A DNA stretch of 64,000 nt from Oscillatoria nigro-viridis PCC 7112. GTDB lineage: Bacteria; Cyanobacteriota; Cyanobacteriia; Cyanobacteriales; Microcoleaceae. A program made the position numbers and the translations under genes. Under the pieces are notes generated by a model. That model was not told where the DNA came from, did not search any database, and saw nothing but the letters and a program-made list of their open reading frames with translations. Positions 63,572 to 64,000 of the stretch are shown here, piece by piece. The stretch's first letter is position 1; each line of letters opens with the position of its first letter. The stretch lies in contig NC_019729.1 of NCBI RefSeq assembly GCF_000317475.1, positions 5,904,501-5,968,500 of the forward strand, in the 5' to 3' direction.

Positions 63572-64000
63572 ATGAAGTCAGAACGCGAACAAGCCTATCT
63601 CAACCTGATAAATCAACTGCTAACCTGTCCCAGCGGCGAAGAAGCGGAGGTATTAGAGACTCAGCCGGAATTGCGGGATGATGGCTTGGTGGCGGCAATG
63701 CTAGAAGAGGCAGAGAATCTTAGAAAATTTGGGCAACTAAATAACGCTAATCGGTTGATGAATTGTGCCGGGATACTGCTTGGGATGAATGACAACACCT
63801 CAGTGGCATTCACCCGACAAGCGGAAGCAGAAAGACTGTTTCAACAAGGCAATCAGCAGTATAAAATCAGTCAATTTCGAGAAGCTTTGCATTCTTGGGA
63901 ACAGGCATTAACTATCTGTCGAAAAATCGGAAATCGCCAAGGAGAAGCTAATTGCCTCGGCCATTTGGGCAATGCTTACTATTCCCTAGGGCAATTCCAC
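63572..64000 (+). CDS. TPR-repeat protein (3' end outside window)
   Basis: The frame opens at the ATG at 63572 and runs without a stop to the window edge, giving 143 residues. A helical N-terminal region (AYLNLINQLLTCPSGEEAEV, LVAAMLEEAENL) is followed by tetratricopeptide repeats (RLFQQGNQQYKISQFREALH, then CLGHLGNAYYSLGQF). This matches the large TPR/CHAT proteins of filamentous cyanobacteria; the C-terminal domain is not visible. Confidence 0.8.
   Translation, partial: MKSEREQAYLNLINQLLTCPSGEEAEVLETQPELRDDGLVAAMLEEAENLRKFGQLNNANRLMNCAGILLGMNDNTSVAFTRQAEAERLFQQGNQQYKISQFREALHSWEQALTICRKIGNRQGEANCLGHLGNAYYSLGQFH

Overview
The window is chromosomal DNA of a filamentous cyanobacterium of the Oscillatoria/Microcoleus type. 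The evidence is frequent GCGATCGC (HIP1) octamers, cyanobacteria-only genes (ycf66, pipX, DUF3119/DUF3086 pair, cyanobacterial sepF), and intergenic arrays of heptamer repeats (TCAACAG, AATCTAA, CATTAGT, TTGTCAG types). The genus is my inference from repeat style and gene content.

Layout. 1-7.5 kb: end of an HD/P-loop kinase gene, a small conserved protein, a zinc alcohol dehydrogenase, mutS and two membrane proteins. 7.8-17.0 kb: a 9,063-bp integrative element in a tRNA-Gly(TCC) gene. 17.1-24.6 kb: uvrC and an amino-acid ABC transporter (ATPase, two permeases, binding protein) interrupted by a nuclease-like gene. 24.9-33.6 kb: a giant hybrid histidine kinase, a fasciclin protein, an orphan polymorphic-toxin tail with a likely immunity gene, and an Hsp20. 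33.8-37.2 kb: MlaE-type permease, DUF3119, DUF3086, plsY. 37.2-44.6 kb, minus strand: the run pipX-pipY-sepF-proC-Uma2, then acpS, an ECF T-type protein, a four-helix-bundle protein and der. 45-53.8 kb: acireductone dioxygenase, CBS protein, an ECF sigma/ChrR anti-sigma pair, then DUF4331, TPR and NicO-type transporter genes. 53.9-64 kb: DUF6918, ycf66, cobQ, a ferredoxin, a coiled-coil membrane protein, an SDR enzyme, an ISKra4-like insertion sequence and the start of a TPR gene.

The most unusual part is the 9-kb element. It carries a tyrosine recombinase, a translationally coupled operon of small mostly membrane proteins, a zinc-finger/Toprim-like/SF3 primase-helicase, a ribbon-helix-helix protein and a coiled-coil protein. 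I see no capsid, relaxase or secretion genes. Three DNA-site arrays lie inside its coding sequences: a 57-bp tandem repeat with TGTAGACA in the second operon gene; a mirror-symmetric array of TTGGCA in the primase-helicase gene; and a dense TGTCTACA array that starts upstream of the ribbon-helix-helix gene and runs through its linker. All three arrays encode low-complexity linkers, so the DNA sites probably shaped the protein. I infer a self-replicating, satellite- or plasmid-like integrative element with an origin-like and a partition/operator-like array hidden in its genes. A ~175-nt region closed by a 16-bp inverted repeat (candidate structured RNA) precedes the primase. Paired 11-bp-phased recombinase-arm-like repeats occur at both ends of the element and again outside its left end, which suggests an earlier related element left a scar there.
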